The translations under genes were made by a program, and so were the position numbers. A stretch of DNA of 64,000 nt from Laguncularia racemosa (Eukaryota; Streptophyta; Magnoliopsida; Myrtales; Combretaceae), in the NCBI GenBank assembly GCA_037954665.1, contig JBBMOL010000178.1:954451-1018450 (forward strand), in the 5' to 3' direction. Positions 31,913-43,195 of the stretch are shown here, in pieces. The first letter of the stretch is position 1. Each line of letters opens with the position of its first letter. The notes under the pieces are model-generated. The model did not search any database, was not told the origin of the DNA, and saw only the letters and a program-made list of their open reading frames with translations.

Positions 31913-32302
31913 CTAGTCTCCAGGTTCAAAAACAGCTTGTCGACGACCCTTGTTGGCTTGTTTCACATACTGTTCTGTCCTCCGTTCAATGTTGAGCCTT
32001 GCCTTCTCATGGATCTGTTTAACAAATTTTACTTTCTTCTTACCATCTAGATTAATATATTCAGAAATAGGAAAAGGTGATAAATCCAAAGGAGTTAGTG
32101 GATTAAAACCATACACAATTTCAAAAGGAGTAAACTTAGTAATAGAATGCATTGTGTGATTATAAGCAAATTCAACATGCGGCAAACAATCCTCCCAACT
32201 TTTAATGTTCTTTTTAATGACAACTCTCAACAAAGTAGACAAGGTTCGATTTACTACCTCAGTTTGACCATCAGTCTGTGGATGACAAGTAGTAGAGAAC
32301 AA
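31913..32302 (-). pseudogene. Integrase core, second half, of B2
   Basis: It reads MFSTTCHPQTDGQTEVVNRT with the catalytic Glu intact, then EDCLPHVEFAYNHTM, FEIVYGFNPLTPLDL and QYVKQANKGRR. A frameshift near 32305 separates it from the first half. Confidence 0.85.
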
Positions 32303-32313
32303 TAACTTAGTTC

Positions 32314-32679
32314 CTAACTTAGCCCATAGGTCTTCGAGAAGTAGCTCAAAAACTTAGCATCCCGATCCGACACAATTGTTTTAGGCATACCATGCAATCT
32401 CACAACTTCCTTAAAGAACAAATTAGCAATATGGCAAGCATCATCTGTTTTGTGGCAAGAAATGAAATGTGCCATCTTAGAAAACCTATCAACGACTACA
32501 AAAATAGAGTCTCGACCATACCTAGACCTAGGTAATCCTAATACAAAATCCATGGAAATGTCTACCCACAGCTCATGAGGAATGGGAAGTGGGGTATAAA
32601 GTCCATGAGGTTGGACTCTAGACTTTGCTTGCTTACAAGTGACACACCGCTCACAAATCCTCTCAACATTTCGTTTCAT
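32314..32679 (-). pseudogene. Integrase zinc-binding region and first core half of B2
   Basis: ERICERCVTCKQAKSRVQPH holds the CxxC of the HHCC motif. WVDISMDFVLGLPRSRYG and KTIVSDRDAKFLSYF hold the first and second catalytic Asp. The frame upstream is cut by a TAG where Trp of YWPHMKR is expected. Confidence 0.85.
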
Positions 32680-32685
32680 GTGAGG

Positions 32686-34035
32686 CTAATAGAAGTATTC
32701 TTGCAAAACCCCTAAGGTTTTAGCTACTCCAAAATGCCCCATTAAACCTCCTCCATGAGACTTCCTCACTAATAATTCTCTTAAAGAACAATTTGGGATG
32801 CAAAGTTTATTCTCCCTAAACAAGAATCCTTCATGCTTATAAAATTTACCATGACCACTCTTCTCACGGCGCACATACTCTTCACAAAAATCTCGATCAG
32901 TAGCATACAATTCTTTATTATGCTCAAAACCAAGCAATCTAGAATTAAGAGTAGAGATAAGAGCATACCTTCTAGAAAGTGCATCAACAACAACATTCTC
33001 TTTACCTTGCATGTAGTGGATGATATAGGGAAATGTTTCGATAAACTCCACCCAATGAGCATGCTTTTTGTTTAGCTTATGTTGCCCCTTCAAGTACTTC
33101 AAGGATTCATGATCAGTGTGGATCACAAACTCTTTTGGCCAAAGATAGTGCTGCCAAGTCTCTAGTGCTCGAACTAATGCATATAACTCCTTGTCATAAG
33201 TAGGGTAGTTCAAGGTTGCCCCACTTAGCTTCTCACTAAAGAATGCAATTGGTCTCCTCTCTTGCATGAGAACTGCTCCAATACCTATTCCTGAAGCATC
33301 ACACTCAATTTCAAAAGTTTTAGAGAAATCAGGTAAAGCAAGTAATGGCGCATGAGTCAGCTTATTTTTAAGCATCTGAAAGGCCTTCTCTTGTTGCTCT
33401 CCCCATTTGAACCCCACGTTCTTCTTGATTACTTCAGTAAGTGGTGCTGCAATGGTACTGAAATCCTTCACAAACCTCTTGTAAAAGCTCGCTAGTCCAT
33501 GGAAACTACGAACATTACTTACATTAGTTGGACTAAGCCATTCTTGGATCGTATGGATCTTCTCTTCATCAACCTGTATTCCCTGTGCACTAACAATAAA
33601 ACAAAGAAACACAAGTTTGTCTGTGCAAAAAGTGCACCTTTTGAGGTTAGCATATAATTGCTCCTTTCGAAGCACTTCCAAAACATCCCTCAAGTGAGAT
33701 ATATGGTCTTCCAAACTCTTGCTGTAAATGAGGATATCATCAAAATAGACAACCACAAATTTGCCAATAAAATTCCTTAAAACATGGTTCATAAGTCTCA
33801 TAAAAGTACTAGGTGTGTTAGTTAAACCGAAAGGCATTACTAACCACTCATATAATTCATATTTTGTCTTAAATGCGGTTTTCCATTCATCACCTTCTTT
33901 CATTCTAATTTGGTGATATCCGCTTTTCAAATCAATTTTGGAAAAGACACTAGACCCATGTAACTCATCTAACATGTCATCTAAGTGAGGAATGGGATGA
34001 CGATACTTTACGTGATGTTGTTGATGGCACGGCAA
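32686..34035 (-). CDS. Reverse transcriptase and RNase H of B2 (450 codons open)
   Basis: This is the longest well-kept pol segment in the window. In order: HPIPHLDDMLDELHGSSVFS, KIDLKSGYHQIRMKEGDEWK, LVMPFGLTNTPSTFMRL, VVVYFDDILIYSKS (catalytic Asp pair), SFHGLASFYKRFVKDFS, the RNase H segments FEIECDASGIGIGAVLMQ, TYDKELYALVRALETWQHYL and FVIHTDHESLKYLKG, and a zinc-binding lead-in GGGLMGHFGVAKTL. The enzyme would copy element RNA into DNA in cytoplasmic particles. A one-base deletion at about 34020 separates it from its N-terminus. Confidence 0.92.
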   Translation of the reverse strand: MPCHQQHHVKYRHPIPHLDDMLDELHGSSVFSKIDLKSGYHQIRMKEGDEWKTAFKTKYELYEWLVMPFGLTNTPSTFMRLMNHVLRNFIGKFVVVYFDDILIYSKSLEDHISHLRDVLEVLRKEQLYANLKRCTFCTDKLVFLCFIVSAQGIQVDEEKIHTIQEWLSPTNVSNVRSFHGLASFYKRFVKDFSTIAAPLTEVIKKNVGFKWGEQQEKAFQMLKNKLTHAPLLALPDFSKTFEIECDASGIGIGAVLMQERRPIAFFSEKLSGATLNYPTYDKELYALVRALETWQHYLWPKEFVIHTDHESLKYLKGQHKLNKKHAHWVEFIETFPYIIHYMQGKENVVVDALSRRYALISTLNSRLLGFEHNKELYATDRDFCEEYVRREKSGHGKFYKHEGFLFRENKLCIPNCSLRELLVRKSHGGGLMGHFGVAKTLGVLQEYFY

Positions 34036-34475
34036 TCAACATACATTCTCCATGACCCATCCTTCTTAGGCACCAAAATCACAGGCACTACACATGGGCT
34101 CATGCTTTTTCTCACGTACCCTTTCTCCATCAAGTCATTAACCTGCCTTTGAAGTTCCTTTGTCTCCTCTGGATTGCTCCTATAAGCTGGCTTGTTTAGA
34201 ATAGATGCTCCGGGTACAAGGTCAATCTGGTGCTCAATACCACAAATAGGTGGTAACTCCTTTGGAATCTCCTCAGGGAAGACATCTTCAAAGTCCTGCA
34301 CGATAGACACAACCACACTAGGCAAAGAGTTAAAAAGTTCGTTAGTATTCAAACAAGTTTCCTTAAAAACCAGCAACAACATAGGTTGCTTCATCACTAA
34401 CGCTCTCTTCACGACACTCGCTCTTGCCACACAACTCTCCTTTTGCAAGGCTGCACTCTTCTTTTCACTCACCAC
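34008..34475 (-). pseudogene. Reverse transcriptase N-terminus of B2
   Basis: It contains VQDFEDVFPEEIPKELPP, HQIDLVPGASILNKPAYRSN, KGYVRKSMSPCVVPVILVPK and KDGSWRMYVDCRAINN. It ends at the frameshift into the downstream frame. In B the corresponding part ends at the pol deletion. Confidence 0.85.
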
Positions 34476-34513
34476 AAAGTTGATCCCCCCTCAACTTGGC
34501 CTCTCACACTCTT

Positions 34514-35013
34514 TCAAGCCTTCCTCTCTTTTTCCTTTTGATATTGACTTTTGTGCTCTTTTTCTTTTTCTATGTCTTTTACTCTCTCACTCCCCCTCTG
34601 TTTTTCACTCACCTTGTATTTTGCAAAAGATTGCTGTAACTGCAACTGATCCTCATACACCTGTTTAGGTGTTAAGGGTTTAAGATTATAGCTTTTGCCA
34701 TGGTGAACAAGTGTATACTTGTTAGAAAAACCATCATGAATAACCTTCCTGTCAAACTGCCATGGCCTTCCCAACAACACATGACACGCCTACATCGGCA
34801 CTACATCGCATAACACCTCATCCTCATACCTACCAATGCGAAAAGCAATTAAGGCTTGCTTACTCACCTTAGTCTCGCCACTATCATTCAGCCACTACAA
34901 TTTATATGGGCTAGGGTGTTTAGTGGTCTTGAGCCCCAACCTCTCAACAATGAAAGTACTCACTACATTAGTGCAACTCCCCCCATCAATGATGAAACTG
35001 CAAATATGGTCAC
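34514..35013 (-). pseudogene. Protease of B2
   Basis: IIDGGSCTNVVST near 34975-35010 is followed by a stop where B has Gln (YKL*WLND), then EVLCDVVPM, a further TAG, and LLGRPWQFDRKVIHDGFSN. The Lys/Glu-rich linker matches B. Two stops and an upstream frameshift make it inactive. Confidence 0.8.
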
Positions 35014-35445
35014 TTAGATAACATCTAGTATGAAGATATTTTCTTGTTGCACCTCCTCTTCTTCCTTCACCTGCACATTTAAAGCTCGCTTCACTACTGC
35101 CACTAACTTCCCTGCTGCATGCTCCTCTCTATTCCTATCTCCTCTATCTTTCCAATCCCTAGTTCCTCTATTCCTACCACCATAACCTCTATAACTCCCG
35201 ATAGAAGGTTCATCAAATTCATCATCAGAAATTTCATCTCCACCCCTTTGTCCTCTCTTAGAACAACTTTCCCTCTTATGCCCTTGAAAGACGTTTTTAG
35301 ATTGCTTTAGTTTTTGCTCCACCGTCTCATGAATTTGTTCCATTCCCTCCCGAAACATCCTCTTCATCTTACTCCTCAACGCCTCAATCACTAACCTAGC
35401 ATCAAACCTCCCCCTCTCACCTTCAGGAGAATGTTGCCTCGACAT
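35014..35445 (-). pseudogene. Internally deleted gag of B2
   Basis: The start MSRQHSPEGERGRFDAR is as in B. The N-terminus runs to RDWKDRGDRNRE and then jumps to AAGKLVAVVKRALNVQVKEE, which in B lies after the zinc knuckle. The capsid core and the knuckle, about 300 codons, are missing. The frame ends by frameshift at the protease border. B2 could not make its own particle protein. Confidence 0.88.
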
Positions 35446-35450
35446 AGTTC

Positions 35451-35513
35451 CTACAATAAAGGTTAGTACTAACACAAATATATAGGATTAAGCCTCACGA
35501 TTCACTCCCTCAC
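35451..35513 (-). other. Putative leader intron of B2 (63 nt)
   Basis: On minus: donor CAC/GTGAGG at 35513, TACTAAC branch motif, acceptor TTTATTGTAG ending at 35451. It is in the same place as in B, five bases before the gag start. Confidence 0.5.
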
Positions 35514-35922
35514 GTGTTTCACTCAAAGAAGGATAGCCCTCAATCACTCGTGTATTCTCACAACAGCGATGTTATCAACTACTAATCCCTCTTCTCAATT
35601 CTCTTGGAACTAATCTAAACTACACCAAATTCTTTCGTAGAATTCAAGAACAAACTCTCCGGGCTGGAATTTTCCTTTTTTCTTTCTTTTTGTTGTCTTT
35701 GTTTTCGTTCTTTTGTTCACGTTTTTTTTTTCTTTTTTTGTAACAAGATTAATAGGATGACTACACTACTCAAGAACAATTAACACTATGGACTTGAGTA
35801 TGAAGCGACGGTAATACGAAACTTGATATGAACAATTGATATGAATGATTGGAGTTAGGGTTTTGATGTTACCTTTCTCGAACTGAACTGATGTTTAACA
35901 AACCTAGGCTCTGATACCAAAC

Positions 35923-36606
35923 TAATACGAACCACAGCCCATGTGTGACGAAACCGTATACCAATACGTTTGGAATTGCAACCCAAGATGCCAAAACAAT
36001 CAAATGGAACTGCGACCCGTTGCTTATAGGTCTGATTGATAAGTTGGGGTGAACGCCACGGAAGAAATCCGATAAGTTCAAGAAAAGTTCTTTGGAGAAC
36101 CAAGAGAGGAATTCTCTCAAATTGTGTTATTCAATGTTGTATGTATCTTCTATGTTCTGTTTTCTAACCCTAGTAGCTTATATTAGAGTTTACAACTTGT
36201 AAAAACAAAAGCCCAAAACGACACAACATAATAAAGTCGCGGAAAAATAACAAACAGGCAATGAAAGCCGGTGGCGTAGTAGGCGGCGTAGGATGTACAC
36301 CGAGTATATAGGCCGGCGGCATGGTCCCTTTGTCGCGCTCTAATTGCAATGCCGGTTCAAGACCGACAGCGTTGTCAAGGCCGGTAGCTTTAATCTCCTA
36401 TGCTTTGATCTCCTTAAATGACTTGTACAAATGCCAAGTCATTCTCATGGTTGCTCCACTCTTTTCCGGCTTCTTGGATATCCTTTATTAGCCCGTTAAG
36501 TGCTTCCTTGAATCATTTCACTCGAGTTCTTGTGATCGGTCCAGGTGGCACTTCAAGAGGATCCACATTCCATCTTCTAGCTTGACTCCCATCATGGCTC
36601 TCATCA
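35923..36606 (-). repeat. 5' LTR of B2 (684 bp)
   Basis: It pairs with 30988-31688. Its terminal dinucleotide on the plus strand is TA instead of TG (TAATACGAACC). The primer site GGCTCTGATACCAA is at 35908-35921. A GCCGGC-rich cluster is at about 36265-36390. Confidence 0.88.
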
Positions 36607-36637
36607 TGTTGTTGCTTATTGAAGTTAGTAAGCAACC

Positions 36638-37564
36638 ATGTCAAGTGATTGATATTTATCTGTTAATGTACTGCGACGAGCCACGACTACTTTTCCTACT
36701 ATTGATGATGAGCAAAGAGAGAATTTGTTCCACACCTCATGCAGAGTATAAGGTAATCTATGTGTTATTATTATTGATGGTGATAGTTGTACTAATGTTG
36801 TGACTGCATCGTTAGTATCGAAATTGAAACTTGTAACTACCCTGCATTCAAAACCCTATAAATTTCATTGGCTGAGTGAGTAGGGGAGTCTCCATGTGAT
36901 CCATAGAGCTAGGGTACCTTTCAATATAAGGGATAAATATCATGATGAGATTGTATGTGATATCCTTCCCATGTGTGCATCCCATATATTGCTTGGCAGG
37001 CCTTGGTTATATGACATGAGGGTTTTGCATGATGGCTATAGAAATACTTATATGTTCCAGTAGGAGGGTAAACGTGTAGTATTGAACCTAATGTCACCAT
37101 CAGAGGCCCAAGAGGTTCAGAGGCAGCTAAGTCAACCTTCAAAGGACTAAGAGGTTTAGAGGCAGATAAATAAACCTTTAGAGGTCCAAGAAGTTTAGAG
37201 ACATATAAGTAAAATTGGGAAGGAGAAGACCTTATTGGGGGGACAGTTTGAGTTAGGGATAGTAGATAATAAACCGTTATATTTATTATAGATGAGGTAT
37301 ATCCTAGAGATGGAGGAGCAAGAGCAACTACCCCCTGTGGTATCTCAGGTACTAGGTGACTATAGTGATATTTTTATAAATAACTTGCCAGAAGTATATA
37401 GAGTCTCTGCTATATGTAATGTTACAGACCTATCACTCTATTTACTTGATGATGCTCATGAAGACCTATTCGATTTGAGGACAAATCTTCCTGAGGCTCG
37501 AGAAGATGATAGGAATCAAATTCCTACAGGACTTATCACCAGAGCAAGAGCTAAGAGATTATAA
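36638..37564 (+). pseudogene. Protease with tail of A3, several stops
   Basis: Translation from ATG at 36638 gives MSSD, a stop, then SVNVLRRATTTFPT, DDEQRENLFHTSCRV, VIIIDGDSCTNVVTASLVS and ASHILLGRPWLYD. A linker with repeated EVQRQLSQPS-like words follows, then MRYILEMEEQEQLPP and FDLRTNLPEAREDDR. The frame runs into the 3' LTR as IPTGLITRARAKRL and stops at 37564. About eight stops, mostly TAG, break it. The active site is DGDS instead of DGGS. Confidence 0.82.
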
Positions 37565-38388
37565 AATTTAGCGATGATAGTCCTCTTTGAACAATCAAAC
37601 CCCGAGAATATTTGTTTAGTATCTTCTTTTCTATTACATATTTTTTGTTTATTCCAACAGGTACTCTTGTTGGTTTTTACAGGACGGTGGATAAACTTGC
37701 TAAAGCTCAGTTTATAGGTTATTCATGGACCTACATAAATCAAAGAAGAACTGGTCCACAATATGTTCAATTGAATTGAAGAACCGGCCATTTGAAGACC
37801 ATTTTGTACTTGTATTTTGTTGATTTTGGAACCGGCCACTTAAGTGGCATCCTTGTAATTTTTGTGTTATTTTTACCCTAATTGGAGTAAGTATAAATGC
37901 TTGCTAACAAGGGTTTTTGAAAAAGCTTTTTGACAATTTAAAAACCAAAACACTTTGTTGCCGTGAGGGGTTTCCTTCCATTGCAATAGATCTCTTATCA
38001 ATTTCTAACTGAAATTGTGGCTAAAACCAACTAAAGTGGATTGTGAGTAGTATTAATCTTACTCTTGTTGTTGTTTTTTTTTTTTTTTTACAAATTGTGT
38101 TTAGTGAGCAATATCTAAGTACAATTTGTTGATTATTTATCCTTGTCATGTTAATTAGGGTTCTTCATTTTTAGATTTGAATCATTTTAAAATTGAGTTG
38201 AATTTTAATTCATTTCCATTGTTTTCCATTGAAGTTTATACAATTGTTTGTTCCTTACATCAATTTAGTGTTAAACTCATGGATTGGGGTTTAATTGTTA
38301 AGTTAGTGTTCACGCCATTTTGTTGTTGGAATTGGTTGTTCATGCCACTTAATTGATGTGTTTGCTATCCAATTAGTGTGGCACATCA
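37507..38388 (+). repeat. 3' LTR of A3 (882 bp)
   Basis: It matches 29042-29907 with small indels, including a T run at about 38070-38090. It is followed by CTACT. Confidence 0.9.
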
Positions 38389-38393
38389 CTACT

Positions 38394-38912
38394 ATTGGTG
38401 GGCGTGTTGAAGGTAAATTTTTTATATATTTGAAATAGAATGGTACGTGGCAATAGCATGATCATGCTATGATCCTACCAAGCCAAAAAACGAAACCCAC
38501 TTAGGAACAAGAAAATGACATCATGATTTGGATTAGATCTTGATGAAAGAATACATCAATGAGAAATTAGTTCAATAAGTTTAATGGATTTTGTTTATTA
38601 TAGATGGTTTTTTTTTTTTTTTATTATAGATATAAAGAAAATTAACAAAAAATACTTTCTAAAATTGATTTCCAAGCTCAATTTCACTTCCTAAAAGTGC
38701 AATTCATCTTAAAGATTTGATTTCCTTTCAAGAGTAGTTGAGTTTCCTAAAATATGGAGAAGTTGTTACGGCTTATTGAATGAATATTTCCTAGTTTATG
38801 AAGATTCTCAAGATTTTTCTAGGAAACTAAAACTTTCCTAGAAGGGTAGAAATTGATGGCTATATAAGGAGTATGAATTTCTAGTAGAGGGGAGGAATAT
38901 TGTAGAGTGATA
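38394..38912 (+). repeat. 3' LTR of F, second piece
   Basis: GGGCGTGTTGAAGGTAAATT matches about 4450 onward. There is an insertion relative to the 5' copy at about 38525-38655, and the match breaks at GTGATA (38912), where block H begins. Confidence 0.8.
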
Positions 38913-40942
38913 ATTGCAATGGCCTTATAAGGGGGGCCTAGTAGAATTTCCTAAAAGTTGTCATATTACGTGTGCACCCGCAATATGAAAACTGCCTTGC
39001 AAGTTAAAGGTTGCAAGACTCTAATTTAATAATCATTTCTCACCATAATTGATAGTACATATAATTAGTTATTATGAAAATAACTATGGAAACCAATTAT
39101 TACAATTCTCCAGAATCATAGAGAATTGGTATCCCTTACCAAATAGTAAAACCAGGTAATCTTAACATTTAAAAACATTAGTTTGAAATTTTTTTGAAAA
39201 ATGATAAAGTCAGAAAACAAATAACTTTACAATTTCTTATTCACTCATCTTAGACTTTTAACTATCTTCTAGTTATTAGCTATCGATTAGGCTCGAGTTT
39301 GGAACACTCATCACTTTGATCCTAGCACATTTCTTAGCTTTAGAATACCCTGCAAGATAAACTGTTGGGGGGTGAGCAAACTATGGCTCAGTGAGTTTGT
39401 CCATTACTACTAACATTTAAGTAAGTTATCAAGCATTAATTAGCATATCATGAAATCTATCTACATATGAAATGAATGCATATGTGATGAATGCAAGCAA
39501 CACTTTCATGGGAGTCTGGAACCATGAAAGGTATAGATTTTGCATTGTTTATACATTAATTGACCTCCATTCTTACTCGTATGGAGCACTTTACCTTACT
39601 CGGGAGGTTGTCTGAGGGCATGGTCCCTCAAATAAACTTGATGCTTATCGCCAAGAACAAAAATGCCTTAAGGGCCAGTCTTGTTAAATTCCACATTGGG
39701 TCATTCACCCTCAATCAAACAATAATGCCTCCACGACTAAATCAGGTGATCCATTATCAGGGCATCAACCTATAATCAAACTATTAACAAAGCCTCATAG
39801 GCTATAAATAAGAGATGTCCTAACCGCTTTTGTAACTCCCTAAAATTTCATCCAATTGAAACCTTATTGAATAGGCTACGCTAAGGAAATAAGTTTAAGC
39901 TATAGCTCTAAATGAACCTAAGATTAGGTTAGAAATTAGAAAAAACCAATATATGATAAGTTGACCTAAGTCAATTTAATTAAAGCAATGGTCAACAAAA
40001 GTCAACTTCCAACAAATAATTAGATGACTCAAGAAGACTAATATTGACTAGAGTCTAATCCTTCCTAAATCTATCCTATCTAATCTCAATTATGAGGATT
40101 AATAGCTTAGAACATGAATAAGCAAAAACAAATACAAATTAATGATGAATCCAATTATAAAATCAAATCAAACTTAAAAGTCTCTTAAACCTTATCCTAA
40201 AAGCTTTCTAAGCAGTTAAGCCCGAAACCACCCCCAAATCTTAATCTAATTTAACCAAAATTTTCCTAAATCAATATTATACCTTTAATTACTCAATAAT
40301 ACACAAAATATTAGAAAAATCTAGCAAAACCCCACTAGCTACCCCCTTTCCTCAAGACGCCACAAAGGAGAAGTCAAACTTCTCCTCTTACCTTATCTTA
40401 TCTTATCAAGATTCCCATTGATTACACCAAATCTTATCTCAATCCTACCCTATTTTATCTTGTTTAACCTAAGAAAAAGACACAAAATAATTTAAAAGTG
40501 GACATATCAAAATCGGATCCCAATAAAATGCACTAAAACATGATTTTTCCAGTTTTTGCCAAGGTTTACTTATCTTAATCTAACTTATCCTAAAATTAAT
40601 AAATCTTACCTAATTTTTACCCTATTATACCATAGATATACCTTGATTACCCAGTAAAAGGGCTTGGAAATATTCGAAGAGATGAGCCCTCAAAAAAAAA
40701 AAAAAAGCCCTTTTTCACGTGAAGCAATCCAGCTTGACACCATCCAATTCACCCCACATTTGGAACCGTCTTACCTAATCCTAACCTAATCAAAATTAGA
40801 CTAAATTTTCCAAGATCAAGATAAGGAGGTTAACTAAAAATAAACAAAAAATCATCTCAAGAAACCTCCTAGAAGGTTCTGAAATCATCCACCCCCTTCT
40901 TGTACCATAAATTCCACATGATTTAGCCACCTCAACCTTATC

Positions 40943-42126
40943 TGATGTGCCTAAAACCAATATTAAGCACATGCAAAACCAATTTCAAAGACAATTAGCA
41001 AATGTCAATCAAACTAGTTTCAATCACATGAACAATGGCATCAAATCTTCACTACTTTAACCAATTATTCAAACAATGGCATGATCAATCTTAATTCCAA
41101 ATATGATATAGCTCTGATACCAAAAGATGATGTGCCTAAAAGGGAATTAAGCACAATAAAAAATAACCCAAACATCAACCTCAAAAGACAAGATCAAATT
41201 CGGTTCACAAGAGAGACAATTTGCGTAAACCCTAATTGATGGAAGATGAATCAATGATAAAATCAAGGAGATGAAATCCACAAAGATGATAATTCTCAAT
41301 TGAATCAATTAACCAACTTAAATTCTAAGAGAATTCGAATCAACAATACACAAATTCAAACCATGATCCTCCTCACAACAAAGAAATTCTACGCCACAAG
41401 TATAATGACAAATTAATGGTATTAACAAGTGCTAAAAACCAATCAATTATGCAATAATAGTTTGATTACAAATGAAATCAAATCTGACCAAGAATACTTC
41501 AATCTAACCCTAGTATGACTCACTAGAGATGAAAAGAAACACAACAATAAGAAATTGATATAACTCACAATTTCCCCTTGTTGCACTCGCTACAATTCCA
41601 ATTCTTAGATTGAAATTGATAAGAGAAATTGAACTAAGGAAGAACCTTAATTCTCTCAAGTAAAGCGTATGTCTAAATTTGAAAAATGGCCTCAAAACCT
41701 TACTTAAGCAAGTATTTATACTTGCTCTGTTTAAGGTTAAAAAGTCCACAAAATTACAACTATGCCACTTTTAGGGTGGCTGGTCCTAAAACTCAATTAC
41801 AACCAAATAAAAAGTGTTCCAAAAGCTTACACATAAATAGTCCAAAGAAATAATTACAAATAAAAATAGATTCGTCGAGCTAACTCATCGCCGGTTTAGG
41901 TGGTCCATGGATAACTCACAAGTTGAGTCTTAGTGAGTTTGTCCATCGCCTTGTAAAATATGATAAGTGTGCCTGTTGGAACATATAATACATGAATAAG
42001 ATAAAAGAGGTTAGTAAACGAATAATTCCAGGGTCGATTTGCTCAAAATGGGCCCTCATCACCAAGATTCGAAATCCTTTAGTTCTTGCCCTAATGATAA
42101 GTCTTGTTAGATTTTGATTCCTATCA
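40943..42126 (-). repeat. Family A copy A8: LTR plus primer site, leader and LTR-end remnant
   Basis: TTATC flanks it at 40938-40942 and 42127-42131. From right to left it consists of an LTR (41128-42126, 999 bp), a primer site (GCTCTGATACCA at 41111-41122), about 150 bp of leader, and a second LTR tip TGATGTGCCTAAAACC at 40943. The interior and nearly all of the other LTR are gone, yet both outer ends keep the target duplication. Confidence 0.85.
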
Positions 42127-43113
42127 TTATCTTATCTTATGCCATCACTACCTTAGCTTATCCTATGAGACCTTAGAATAATTATGAATCTAAAACCTAC
42201 CCAATCTTGTCCCCGTAGGTGTGCCAAATCAGAACTCCAATTTAGTTACAAAACATCAAAACTTAACTAGTATAAAAAGGAGGTATAATGCAAATTTAGC
42301 CCTACCAAAATCACCCCACCTTTCACACGCCAATTGCTGCCCAATTCCTCTAAAAATTTTCAACAAAATTTCCACCTAACTCACCTCATATTGCCCAACA
42401 AGATCAGAAAGTTTCACCCAAAAGCAACCCCCTTTACATCCCCAAAGAAAATCATAGTTTTGAATCACCAATTTCAAGAAACTAAAGCAAGTAACTTCCA
42501 ATAAGGTTGAGCTATCTTTAGATCACTTAAGGAAGTTACTAAACTAACTTATTTTCTATGTTTTAGGTGCTTTACTTTAGTGATTTCCATCAAAGTAAGG
42601 TAAACCCAATTTACCCAAAATATTTTCCATAGTATATGCACTACTACTACATATATGCAATAGTTGTAGATTTTAATCACCATTCTACATCAAACAAACT
42701 TCATCTTTGTAAGATTATCTTATTTATCTCTCATTTGGAATATTTCTCTAAAGATTAGACATATTTAAAACTCCTAACATAAAAGTTCAAAAAGAAGATA
42801 TTAAAGCTTTATCTTTAAATCTTAAAAATCTATGACCGTTTATGATCTATTGGACATATGTGGACACATTCTTGACATATCTTGGACCTCTTATGGACAT
42901 ATTCGTGGACTTGATCTTGACATATTCTTTGGAAGTATATTTGCCTTATTATGGCAAGGACAGGACTTTACTCGAATAAAGACCTAAGTGCAGACCTTGA
43001 CAATGGACCGATTCCCTAAACGAAGAACTTAATAATAAAAGACTTTAAAAGACTAATAAAATATGGGGTTAACTTTGGGATACTAGATTAGTTTATCTTA
43101 AAAGTAGTTACTT

Positions 43114-43114
<1 letters not shown>

Positions 43115-43185
<71 letters not shown>

Positions 43186-43195
43186 ATATATATAT
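43115..43195. repeat. (TA)n microsatellite of about 80 bp
   Basis: An almost perfect TA run with one interruption (ATATTATATA at about 43171), inside the plus H arm. Confidence 0.95.

Larger units (their letters stand above)
30988..36606 (-). mobile_element. Element B2 (relative of B) with nearly full pol but deleted gag
   Basis: The target duplication TGTTG is at 30983-30987 and 36607-36611. LTRs: 3' LTR 30988-31688 and 5' LTR 35923-36606. The interior has a primer site (35908-35921), a leader with a putative intron, gag with a large internal deletion, protease, reverse transcriptase with FDDIL, RNase H and integrase. Several frameshifts and TAG stops are present. The coding content is the reverse of B, which has gag but little pol. 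Confidence 0.92.
29042..38388 (+). mobile_element. Element A3 (protease-only family A), split by B2
   Basis: LTRs 29042-29907 and 37507-38388 both run TGATAGGAATCAAATTCCT...GCACATCA. CTACT stands at 29037-29041 and 38389-38393. Without B2 the element is about 3.7 kb, with about 2.0 kb of interior. It has a tRNA-Met primer site (29915-29926), a long G/T-rich leader and the same protease-plus-tail frame as A1. It also lacks gag and the rest of pol. Its LTRs (866 and 882 bp) form a shorter subfamily than A1. Confidence 0.92.
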
